Origin: Polysphondylium violaceum
Taxonomy: Eukaryota; Evosea; Eumycetozoa; Dictyosteliales; Dictyosteliaceae
Assembly (NCBI GenBank): GCA_000277445.1
Contig: AJWJ01000128.1
Location: forward strand, 1 to 48,306
Length of the DNA: 48,306 nucleotides
Direction: 5' to 3'
In this document: in pieces, positions 10,676 to 19,963 of the stretch
How positions within the stretch are numbered: the first letter of the stretch is position 1
Layout: every line of letters begins with the position of its first letter
Made by a program: the position numbers and the translations under genes
The notes under the pieces: model-generated
The model's database searches: none
What the model saw: only the letters and a program-made list of their open reading frames with translations
What the model was told of the DNA's origin: nothing

Positions 10676-10999
10676 ATGGTGAGTGGTGTATTTAAGACAA
10701 TCATCGACACTTTGTATAGTGATAGGGATAAGTTAGGATCTGCTGCGACCGGTACCACACCCAAAGATGAATATCTGATAAATAAAATGTTACAAGAACT
10801 TTTAACAATTGCCCATGGTGGAGAGGATGTAATCAAACAAGCAAGGGATCTAATAAAAGAATCAAGGGAAGCTGTTTTTGCCGCTAAAATAACATTGTTT
10901 TTAATATCAACTGTATGTTTGATTATAATTTTAAAAATGCTGATATCGGGTATTATGTGTTTATGTAGATCAAAAAAAACAAAATTAAAATTAGCTTGA
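10676..10999 (+). CDS. Small tail-anchored-type membrane protein of unknown family
   Basis: Single-exon frame of 107 residues, MVSGVFKTIIDTLYSD at the start. The N-terminal 65 residues are hydrophilic and probably helical, with EDVIKQARDLIKESREAVFAAK predicted amphipathic. One hydrophobic segment spans about 73-95 and the protein ends in a short Cys/Lys-rich tail (CLCRSKKTKLKLA). This layout suggests a C-terminal anchor with the bulk of the protein cytosolic. No family recognised. It follows the 146-residue membrane protein with a 109-nt gap and converges on the surface-protein gene, whose stop is 125 nt away. Confidence 0.6.
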   Translation: MVSGVFKTIIDTLYSDRDKLGSAATGTTPKDEYLINKMLQELLTIAHGGEDVIKQARDLIKESREAVFAAKITLFLISTVCLIIILKMLISGIMCLCRSKKTKLKLA

Positions 11000-11055
11000 T
11001 GCTGTCAACAACAACTCAACAATAATTGTAAATAGTACTCAATAAATAATAATAT

Positions 11056-11081
11056 AATATTATATATCGGCCATATATCGG
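11056..11081. repeat. 26-nt direct repeat, copy A
   Basis: An exact 26-nt match to 15583-15608 in the same orientation; the core is tatatcggccatatatcgg. It is internally duplicated (tatatcgg twice) and nearly palindromic around GGCC. It lies 43 nt beyond the stop of the minus-strand surface-protein gene. Confidence 0.85.
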
Positions 11082-11123
11082 ATTTTCGACATTTACTGTG
11101 ACAGACTTTGAAGATTTTATTAT

Positions 11124-14100
11124 TTAAATACCAAGATTTTGAATGATTATTTGACGAAGTTGTAAGATTGCTTGGAGTTGAGGAGTTGGTCTAGATTTAA
11201 GAATCTGGAGAATGGTCTCAAGTTGTGGGATGTCAGCATTTGTTTCAAGACTGGTGACTAATTGGAGAATGTGAGCTAATTTGTTGGGTTGAATAATTAA
11301 TGGTTGTTCGATAAGTTGGAGGATAAGCAACATCCTTTGAACGGCTTCGTTGGTCAAGACGTTGGGTAACCATGGAAGAACAGGTTCGACAATGATAGTG
11401 TTGGAGATAACACCGTTCTTGTTGATACGGATTTTGAATGGCTCTGTGTTAAAGCTACGTCTGACAGCGATCAAATTGGAGGATCGGAATTGGGTTTGAG
11501 TGTTTTGGTAAAATACGGCGTCGGGGTTGAGATTGGTGGTATATTCGATGATGCCATCGGAACCAAAGCTGAAACCTTTCACGGTGAGGAGATTGTATTC
11601 AACAGAGAATGAGGCGTTGGTGATGAATGGAGTAAAGTTAAGGGTGGTGTTGATACTGTTGGCAAAGCCAAGTGATTGCAAATCGGCGGTCGAGTAACCG
11701 TTAAAGTTGAGGTGGTTGTCAATAATACCATAAATGGAGAAATAGACACCACCAAAAGCACCAAAACCGTATGGGAGCGAAACGGTGGCTCTGTAGACAC
11801 CAGTGCTGATAAAGACTGATTTGGAAGACACATATCTGAAACCTGGTTCACTGGCGTACACGGTGGGTGTTCGGAACTCGTCAATACCAGAGTCTGTATC
11901 TGTGACAGTAAAGTCAATGACAACGTTTCTAATCTCTGCAGACACATCCAATGGAATTGCAGTGTTGATAACAAAGCTGGTAAGAATTGGTGCAACAGTT
12001 TCACGGGTACCCGAACAGGTGATGGCCAAAGGTGCATTGATAGATTCGTTAAAGAATGGGTTAGGGTATGGTGCATATACAGAGCTTATTATATTAGAAT
12101 TATCAAAGAGCTTCATATCTTGAATAAAGTAGCTTTGGCTGACACAATTTCTGTTGATCTTGATTGGGAGTGAGTAGGTGCCAAGGTACATATCCCCAGA
12201 AGTGGCCATGCTGGGGTCGATGGTAAAATTGAAACCGACTGGATCGAGGTCACTGGCAATCCAAATGGTACCGTTCTTGAGACCATTGTAGGTATCCTTG
12301 ATAGTAATGATAAAGTTGGCAGTGGTGTAACCTGGGACCGCAGAGTCGATGGTGATGGAGCTTGATGGGCTGTGGGTAACTGAGGAGACCATTGGGGGCA
12401 TTTCATCGAGGTTGTCGTAAACCACGGTTAATACGCTTTCAGGGAACATGACTTCAAGTGCCATACTATAGACCATAAAGGAGTATGAACTGATGTAATA
12501 GGTGAATGTTCTTCTGGGAAGAACGTCAATGTCGACTTCATAAAGCTGGGATTCTGGATTGAAAACCATATCATAATAGACTTGATCAGAGGTTTGGGTT
12601 ATATAGAGACCAGGGGTATACATGATAAATTTAAAGTTAATATTGGGAATTGCATAGTCAAAAGAAACTCTCACTTTAACTGGTTCTACCAAGTGAGTAG
12701 TATCAATAAACTTGGTTGAGAAACTAATACCCTTGATAGCAGAGTAGTCGGTAGTAACTGGAGTAGTAGTAGGGAAAGTGATCATAGCATAGTAACCATT
12801 ATCGTTTATCACTCTAGCATTCTTGAGTCCAGAAATATCATGAGAAAACTCATAGGTACCGTCATATCCATCACCAGAGACAAGATTTGCAGAGGTAGCA
12901 AGAATTTGGTCAGTTGAATCAACACCAGTGTAAAATGCCGTGATTTTGTTGAAGATAATTGTATCATTAATAGAGATTCTATAGGAATATCTACCATTAA
13001 ATTGACCAATATAGGTGAGACTTTTAACAGTTGGGGTTGGATTAGCTAGATGTATAATTTGTTAGTTTTGGTTTAATAAATAATAAAATACAAAGTATAA
13101 AAAACATACGTGGGTTATAGTTTGGAGATGTTCTTGTAAGAGATTGTATTGGGTTACTCATACCAACTGTATAAGACATGGTGTTGTTAAAGTAAGCCCA
13201 TGATGGATATGAAAGAGAAACTCTGAAACCAGAAGAGAGGGAACCGGTAGATATACCGTAAGGGAAGGTTAGGTATTGGTTGGCCAAGATATTGACCTTG
13301 GTTAAAGAAATGGAATGGGTTCTATCATAGATCTTTGTGGTTGGGACGCTATAGATGGCATTAAAGTGAACAATACTTGGTCTATTATTAGAGACGGTAT
13401 AAGTAGAGGAGTATGTTGATGGGGTAATTTTAGTTGCAGCTGTAGGAGTGCATATGTAGGAGTTAGCAATGATACTATTCAACATTTTTATCTAGTCTAA
13501 ACTTACCCAAAATGTTTTTTATCTTATCAAATACAACAACGCTAGTAGATGAGAGGGAATAACATTCTTCTCTCACAGCAGCAGCAGCAACAAAGAGTCC
13601 TCTTCTATTGTACATTGTCATCAATGTACCCTTGGTTGGATTACCTTCAACAATATTATTCATATATCCGCCTTGATTAGAGGTTTTGAGTAAGAATGTA
13701 TTATTGTTTAAATTGTTTTCATATTTCAAAAAACTCATTGAATAATAACTATTTTCAGTACTTGTTTCAGTATAATGATGTCCTAAATAGGGTACTAAAT
13801 TGATTGTCAGTAAGTAAAGCAATAGTAGCAAACTATAATCTAAAGCAACATACATGAAATAAATGGTGGTGTGATTTGGATGGTCAGAGTTTGAGTTGCT
13901 GATACCTTTACCACTAAATTGAATTGATTGAGAATACCGGTAACTGGACTTAATATAAGAAAGTTGAAACCGTAGATTTGGTAATCTGCCATATTGTAGT
14001 ACAAAAAGTATTGAGTCGATGTAATGGTGGCTGGAAACAATTGTCCATATAAATACTTTGTCAATGGTGTTTTAACTTTTATATAAATGCCAAAAGATGA

Positions 14101-14646
14101 TGGATTCTTTGACCATGATACGGTTTCGTATTCAATAAATGGGGCAGCTATAGAGAAAGTAGGAAGAATAAAAAGAGAGTTGCGTGTTAATATTCATATA
14201 AACAACAATACAAGAATTGAAATAAATAAATAATTACCTAAACATTCATATGCGTCTAAAGTGAAATCAAACGGAGTAGTATCATTATTTGTTGTTTTGA
14301 GGACCAAGTTACCACTAGTACCAGTTGGGACGGTATATGAGATAATAGCAACTATGCTTGTACGGGTTTGAGTAACACTTTGGATAGTTATTGTTGATGG
14401 TGAAATAATATTGACACCCTTGAGATCAAGTAAACCCACAGTATAATTATATTGACAAGTTGTACCAAAAGCATAGTGATTCAAATAAGGTGTTCGAGAA
14501 CTAATACTCAGAGTAACCGAGGCTTTATAATATTTATGTTAGACAACTTGCCATTTAATAAAACTTGATATTGGCAATTACTTACCAGAGGGTTGGACTA
14601 ATAGTAAAAGAAAAGGTAAGAGAAGGAGTAAGCAATAATTCTTCAT
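11124..14646 (-). CDS. Secreted multidomain beta-sandwich (E-set/TIG-like) surface protein
   Basis: Six exons, 14646-14586, 14522-14238, 14147-13854, 13794-13507, 13439-13110 and 13045-11124, join to 1059 residues with all phases consistent. The N-terminus MKNYCLLLLPFLLLLVQPSG is a clear signal peptide. The rest is Ser/Thr/Asn/Tyr-rich beta-strand sequence with many N-glycosylation sites and few Cys, in units of roughly 100-120 residues. Recurrent patterns include a T.NFIITIKDTYNGLKN block and the related IDFTVTDTDSGIDEF block, and a TIG-like module near the end (ITNASFSVEYNLLTVKGFSF). The last 100 residues change to a Leu/Ile/Gln-rich helical tail with no obvious membrane span. It resembles the large dictyostelid families of adhesion/recognition-type surface proteins, but I cannot name a member. 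Confidence 0.78.
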
Positions 14647-14731
14647 TTTTGATGATGCTGCTGTACTGTCGTGCGCTTAATGAGAAAATAGTTGCTTTTT
14701 TTGTCTTTTGATTTTATTTTTTCTTAGCCTC

Positions 14732-14762
14732 AGTATTTTTATTATTTAATAATAAAAATACT
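14732..14762. repeat. Perfect 31-nt palindrome upstream of the surface-protein gene
   Basis: Arms of 15 nt (agtatttttattatt and its exact complement) separated by a single T. It lies 86-116 nt before the start codon of the minus-strand gene, in the likely promoter or leader. Confidence 0.85.
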
Positions 14763-15582
14763 TTGAACCTCTTCTAATCGAGATTAAATTCGCTCGTCCT
14801 CGGAAAAAAAAAATCTCAAATCAATTTCATAAAATGAAAAATTGAATGAAACACCAATTTTTGCACAAGAAGAGAAAAATCATAAGCAGAAAAACCTGAT
14901 TAGGTAGTGAATCAGAATTGTGGCGAAATGATATTTTTTTATGGTATCAAAAATATGGGATTTAACACCTCTCGAAATTCATAAAAAATAGCTCGGAGAA
15001 AAGCCCAGAGCACACATTAAAATCTTTTATCAACTCAAATGTTTTCATGTTTTAAACACGAAAACAGCACTCCCTACACCTAAAAAAGATTTAGAAACTA
15101 TTTTGTCGTTCTGGTACCCAATATTCGTTTGGAATTTACTCATAGGCTTTATAAATAATTAAATATTTAATAATAATTTCAAAAATCCTTAAAAACTAAG
15201 AATTTTATCAAGCATCGATTTTATTTGCAACCTTACGAAAACCTATACATTAGGTGTGGTATTACTGGCCAACAATGCCGACAAATCGGTATAATCTTTT
15301 CTTTTTGTAACGTAAAAAATGTAACTCGCGAGTAGCCATTAGCATAAGACTCAAACAATCACCTGAATCATTTTAAAAATTTATTAAATGTATTTTGTAC
15401 TATATAATTAATTTTCGATCAGTTAACATTGTTGATTTTTTTTTTTTCAAAAAACACAATTTAGAGTTTTTTCTATTTTTACACTTTTGGAAATAGCACT
15501 CAATAAAATAACAATCAATATGAAAAGAAAAAAAGGATTATTTATTATGTTTATATCGAAAAAAAATATATACATAGAATAA

Positions 15583-15608
15583 AATATTATATATCGGCCA
15601 TATATCGG
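15583..15608. repeat. 26-nt direct repeat, copy B
   Basis: Identical over 26 nt to 11056-11081 and in the same orientation. It lies 82 nt beyond the stop codon of the minus-strand epimerase-like gene, so both copies sit just 3' of minus-strand genes, about 4.5 kb apart. Confidence 0.85.
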
Positions 15609-15689
15609 CTTTGCTTAAATAAGAAAAAGGGTTGTTGATTCGGTGAATACAAAAAGATAATGATGTGTACAAATAAGAAAAAACAACTT

Positions 15690-17579
15690 TTAAAAGACAG
15701 ATGATGTATGGGAGTTATGTCTATTTCTCATACAACAACTCCAACCATTCCCACTACTACCACTGCCACCACCACTGCTGAATCCAAAACTACTGCCACC
15801 CCCACTACTGCCTCCACTGCCACTACTCGTAAAACTACTGTTGTCGTCGTTTTCCAACTCGTCAAAATAGAGTCTAATCGTGCCCTCGAACACAGTCGTT
15901 GCAGGCCCACTAATAAATATTTGATTGTTGTCTTCTCTCCACTCTGCCTCGAGTATTCCGCCATCCATCTCGATGAGTGCGCGTCTGCTGTTGACACCTC
16001 TCAACACACCACTCACGAGTGCAGCTGCAGCACCCGTGCCACACGAAGAAGTAATGCCACATCCTCTTTGCCAAACACGCACACGCACGAGATCCATGGA
16101 TTTGACTTCGACAAATTCGACATTTGTCTTTTGTGGAAAGATGGGATGAGACTCTATCACTTTGCCATAGTGTTCCAATGGGAACTCCTCGACGTTTTCC
16201 AAATGCAATACACAATGTGGATTGCCCAGTGACACCAATGTTGAATTTATAAAATGTGTACCAAACTGAATAGTCTTGCTATAATCTTCTATACTTGACT
16301 CTGTCGTCAATACTCTACTTGATGCCATTCTATCCATGGTTCCTGCTGCTTGATTCAATTTGAATATAGGAAAATGTTGAAATTGATCAATAGTTGTATT
16401 GTTGTTATTATTACTATTACTGTTGTCCATATTACTATTACTATTGTTATTATTTAAATTAAGCCTACTACTTGTAGGAATGGTGGGTATACTTGATATT
16501 GTTGGTGGAGATAGAGACATTATCGAAGAGGGTGTATCAGATTGTGACGGTGATTGAGAAAATGAATTTGATGATACTGATGATGATGTTGGAGTGGGTG
16601 TTGTAGCCTGTGTTGCTGCTGCGATGGCTGCTAGTGTTTCATTTTCTTGTTGGTGATATTGTTGCGTGTTTATTGTATCGTATATTGAAAACACTAAAGG
16701 ATTGCCCATATCGACTTTTGACCAAAGTGTTTTTGCATTGTTTTGTTGATGTTGAGGTAACGTTAGACAATGTTGAATGCCTGCGATCGTAAGTATTTTA
16801 AATTGTGTAGGTTGAAAGGTTGAATATGGTGAATCCAATAATGAATTGATACTTTTAATTGGTTGTTGCTGTGAATGATGTGGCTGATTCGGTGATTGAT
16901 GTTGTTGTTTAATAAAAAAAGGTTTAAGTTCAGGATTGTTGTTTACAGGAAAATTGTTGTTGTCTACAGGAGGGTTGTTTATATTTGTATTGTTACTATT
17001 ATTAATGTTACTGCTACTATTATTATTACTCATACTATTATTCCTATATAATGGTATTTGATAATCTATAATAAACTTTGATATACATGTTACACCATTG
17101 GCACAATTTTCAGCCACACTACCATCGGCATTGAAAATCAACATTTGGTAATCGGCATCAATATTTAAAGGAGGTGGTGTGAGTACCAACAATTGATCAG
17201 CGCCAATACCGGTTGACCGATGACAAACATTTTGTGCTATCGATTGTAAAAGAGGGATGGATGGATGATAGATTCTATTATCGTTTTCAAATCTAACATT
17301 ATCAATATGAAAAATAACAAAATCATTACAACACCCATGCATTTTACAAAATTTAATTAATAATGGATGTTGTGTAATATTATTATTACTGTTACTACTA
17401 TTATTTTGACTATTTGTCGTCGTGTTATTTATATTTAAATCATTATTATTATTATTATTTATATTATTATTATTATTATTATTATTTATATTACTATTAT
17501 TATTATTATTATTATTATTTAAATTACTATTTATTAATCTAAAATTTATATTGGACGTAGTTGATTGATTTTGGTCCAT
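15690..17579 (-). CDS. dapF: Diaminopimelate epimerase-like protein with Asn-rich insertions
   Basis: DapF interconverts LL- and meso-diaminopimelate in bacterial/plant lysine synthesis using two Cys as acid/base. Single exon, 629 residues, against about 275 for bacterial DapF. Recognisable blocks in order: FCKMHGCCNDFVIF, HRSTGIGADQLLVL, NADGSVAENCANGVTC (first catalytic Cys), VDMGNPLVF, VSLGNPHCVLHLENVEEF, IFPQKTNVEFVEV, and RGCGITSSCGTGAAAAL (second catalytic Cys). The extra length is a poly-Asn N-terminus, a large Asn/Gln insertion between the lobe-one motifs and the central strand, and a Ser/Thr/Pro/Asn insertion before VSLGNPHC. The C-terminus is Ser/Gly-rich. Start at MDQNQSTT; the frame runs further upstream only via a non-ATG codon. 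Activity is uncertain because flanking motif residues differ (CANG for CGNG; QRGCGI for ERGAGE). Confidence 0.85.
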   Translation of the reverse strand: MDQNQSTTSNINFRLINSNLNNNNNNNNSNINNNNNNNNINNNNNNDLNINNTTTNSQNNSSNSNNNITQHPLLIKFCKMHGCCNDFVIFHIDNVRFENDNRIYHPSIPLLQSIAQNVCHRSTGIGADQLLVLTPPPLNIDADYQMLIFNADGSVAENCANGVTCISKFIIDYQIPLYRNNSMSNNNSSSNINNSNNTNINNPPVDNNNFPVNNNPELKPFFIKQQHQSPNQPHHSQQQPIKSINSLLDSPYSTFQPTQFKILTIAGIQHCLTLPQHQQNNAKTLWSKVDMGNPLVFSIYDTINTQQYHQQENETLAAIAAATQATTPTPTSSSVSSNSFSQSPSQSDTPSSIMSLSPPTISSIPTIPTSSRLNLNNNNSNSNMDNSNSNNNNNTTIDQFQHFPIFKLNQAAGTMDRMASSRVLTTESSIEDYSKTIQFGTHFINSTLVSLGNPHCVLHLENVEEFPLEHYGKVIESHPIFPQKTNVEFVEVKSMDLVRVRVWQRGCGITSSCGTGAAAALVSGVLRGVNSRRALIEMDGGILEAEWREDNNQIFISGPATTVFEGTIRLYFDELENDDNSSFTSSGSGGSSGGGSSFGFSSGGGSGSSGNGWSCCMRNRHNSHTSSVF

Positions 17580-18739
17580 ACTAACTACGCTTTTTCCAAA
17601 CGAAAAAAAATATATATACACACACAAGTGTCACCCACTCTTTGCTATAGGTTTTATGATGGTGATAAAGTGTAATGGTGACTAGATTAGCTGAAAGCGA
17701 GCGAAAAACTTTTTCGTCAGATATATATAAAAAAAAATAAAAAATAAAAAAAAATTGGTAAAGAAAAAAAAAATCACAAGAGACATATTTGGTGAGGATA
17801 AGATGAAACCTTACTAACACCCCCCACCCACCTCTTCCAAAAAAATATACGATTTCGAAAGAATCAGGTGGGATTTTTTGTAAAAATTTCATAAAAAAAA
17901 TGAAAAAACAAAAAACCGAAAATCTCTAAAAATACAAGGTGATCTTGAGAGAACACACAAAGGCCACATAGTACTCAAAGCACGCTTTCTGGCCAAAAAC
18001 AAAATGTCCTTTCACCCCGTTTATTAAGGGACACTCACAAATAAAAATATCAAACACATTAAAAAAACAAATTAAGGCAAGGTAATCAAAAACCTCAACG
18101 AAAAGGTACTATCTAATGCGCAACTAATGACCTTTTTTTTTTTTTTTACAAAACTTTTTATTCAAAATATCCATAGACCACAACAGAGGCAGTGAGCATG
18201 TTGATATTTTGTTTTTACTCATCAACGAAACATAAAAAAGAGTGTGTCCAATGCAAAAAGGAAAATATGAAACGTTGTTTAATGGCTAATTAATGAGAAT
18301 TAAATGAAAAACATTATATTCATAATTAGACCATCGGCACACGAAGAGGTGAGTTGAGAAATTGACTGAAAATACAGTGAATGATTAGATATAAGTACTT
18401 GATCAACCAAACAAGTAATACTTGTTGATCAGTATTTCAAATTTTATCAGAAATATAACCAACCAATAAATAGACACAACAAGCACCATTTAATTAAACT
18501 TTACTTGTGTATTTTCATGATGATCAATTTTAGTTTAATTGAGGGTTTTTGCAATCTTTTTTTCTCACAAAAAAATTAAATAAAGATGTTAGTTTTTTTT
18601 TTTTCCAAGTCAACTGTTATTTTCTTTGGGAATGCGCAAAGGTTAAATTTAGATTATTTATGGTGCGATGTCCAATCAATTTTCGTTTTTTTTTTTTTTT
18701 TTAAAAAAATTTTTCTGTTTTTGAAAAAATATTGTTTAT
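17580..18739. other. Upstream region of the epimerase-like gene
   Basis: 1.16 kb with no gene. A C-rich box (about 17819-17832, ccccccacccacc) lies some 240-250 nt before the epimerase-like start. An interrupted palindrome occurs at 18400-18431 and poly-T runs at 18128-18150 and 18683-18702. Open frames here are A/T homopolymer artefacts. Confidence 0.5.
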
Positions 18740-19408
18740 TTAGTTTTTGGCTTTATCATTATTACTACTGCTTGAGTTGTTACTATTATTACTATTACTA
18801 TTACTATTAAAATCATCATGAATACTTTCAGTATCTCGAGTATATTGTTTTTGAGACTCTTTTAAAACCTTGTCTCTTTCTTCTAAAAAGAATCTTTCTG
18901 CTAAAAGTTGATACCATGTTTCGTCATATTCTGCAATTTCTTTACGATGAGATTTATAGTATGCGTTGGCGGGGAAATAGGCGCCCAATGTGGTGGCACC
19001 CAATATTAAACATGTTTGAGTCTTTTTGAATGGTATATTTCTAGTGAGATAGCTTGCGAGTGCAAAGGTTGGTATGCCACCAAAGACACCGCATTCCCAC
19101 ATTCTGAATCTTACTCTCCATAGATCATCGTCGTTGATTGCTTTATCTATCTTTTCAACTGTGAGGTTCATGTGATTGGTGGGTGGGTCCAGTATAAAAT
19201 TGATTAAACGATATTGTTCTTTTCTAGTCTCTTCCTTTTTAATGTGACCCTTGATCAATTTATATGATCTGGGGTCCTTTGTCTCTAATTCTTTCAATAA
19301 TTTAGGATCATATTCAACTTCTTTTTCTTCTTCATCTACTTTCTCTGTGCTTGGTGGTGGTGTTGCTGGTGTCTCCTCTTTTTTAGATTTAGAAAACCAT
19401 GAAAACAT
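18740..19408 (-). CDS. Small protein with central hydrophobic pair, unknown function
   Basis: Single exon, 222 residues, starting MFSWFSKSKKEETPA. Residues 10-75 are charged and Pro/Glu/Lys-rich. The centre (about 95-150) contains an aromatic stretch LWRVRFRMWECGVF followed by two moderately hydrophobic segments (GGIPTFALASYL and TCLILGATTLGAYFPANAYY), which could form a membrane hairpin. The end is helical (WYQLLAERFFLEERDKVLKE) and then Ser/Asn-rich. I do not recognise the family. The hairpin-plus-charged-termini layout recalls small mitochondrial or endosomal membrane proteins, but this is inference only. Composition and clean start context support it as a real gene. It is divergent from NOC3. 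Confidence 0.72.
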   Translation of the reverse strand: MFSWFSKSKKEETPATPPPSTEKVDEEEKEVEYDPKLLKELETKDPRSYKLIKGHIKKEETRKEQYRLINFILDPPTNHMNLTVEKIDKAINDDDLWRVRFRMWECGVFGGIPTFALASYLTRNIPFKKTQTCLILGATTLGAYFPANAYYKSHRKEIAEYDETWYQLLAERFFLEERDKVLKESQKQYTRDTESIHDDFNSNSNSNNSNNSSSSNNDKAKN

Positions 19409-19963
19409 CTTTTATTTGTGTATGTGTATGTGTTATAAAATATATTGTAGAGTCTGTTGTTGTTGTTGTTGTACTACTAATATGATTCAATTCTATCAAT
19501 TAAAAAAGAATTGATTAATCCAAAAGTTAATAAATATGTGAATTTGAAAATTGAATATGAAAAACGAAAAAAAAAAAAAAGAAAAAAAAGTAAAAAAAAA
19601 AAATACACAAAGGAATTAGTTTTTATTTTTTTTTCATAGATTGATTAGTTGATCAATCAAGATTAGGTGATAATCACGTAATAGAAAGTATTCGCGCACA
19701 GATAAATAAATCAATTACTTCAAAGAGTGATAGTATCTGACTTATTTATCTGTATTTGTATGTTTCTATTTTGAAAGAGAAAAAAATTTTGAAAAAAAAT
19801 ACAAAAATAAAAAAAACGAAATTTTTGAAAAATGACTCGGTTTTTAGAAAAAAAAAAAAAAAACTAATTATCTTTTTTTGAATAATATTACAAATATTAT
19901 TACTTTACTTTGTGTTGTTATTGATTGATAGATTAATTGATTGATTCAACAATTTCATATAGA
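19409..19963. promoter_or_regulatory. Divergent promoter between the 222-residue protein and NOC3
   Basis: 555 nt of A+T-rich DNA with oligo-A runs and a perfect 12-bp inverted repeat (19698-19709 with 19742-19753). It must contain both promoters; no coding potential seen. Confidence 0.55.

Larger units (their letters stand above)
14647..15689. other. Intergenic region upstream of the surface-protein gene
   Basis: 1.04 kb with no gene. It contains a perfect 31-nt palindrome (14732-14762), scattered CTCG/CTCGG motifs around 14790-15010, the 10-bp palindrome actcgcgagt (15324-15333), and copy B of the 26-nt repeat (15583-15608). The left part should hold the promoter of the surface-protein gene and the right end the 3' region of the epimerase-like gene. 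Confidence 0.55.

Noticed and set aside
17580-17627. N-terminal extension of the epimerase-like protein
   Set aside because: The frame is open upstream, but the extension would have to start at a non-ATG codon; the Met at 17579 is the first ATG.
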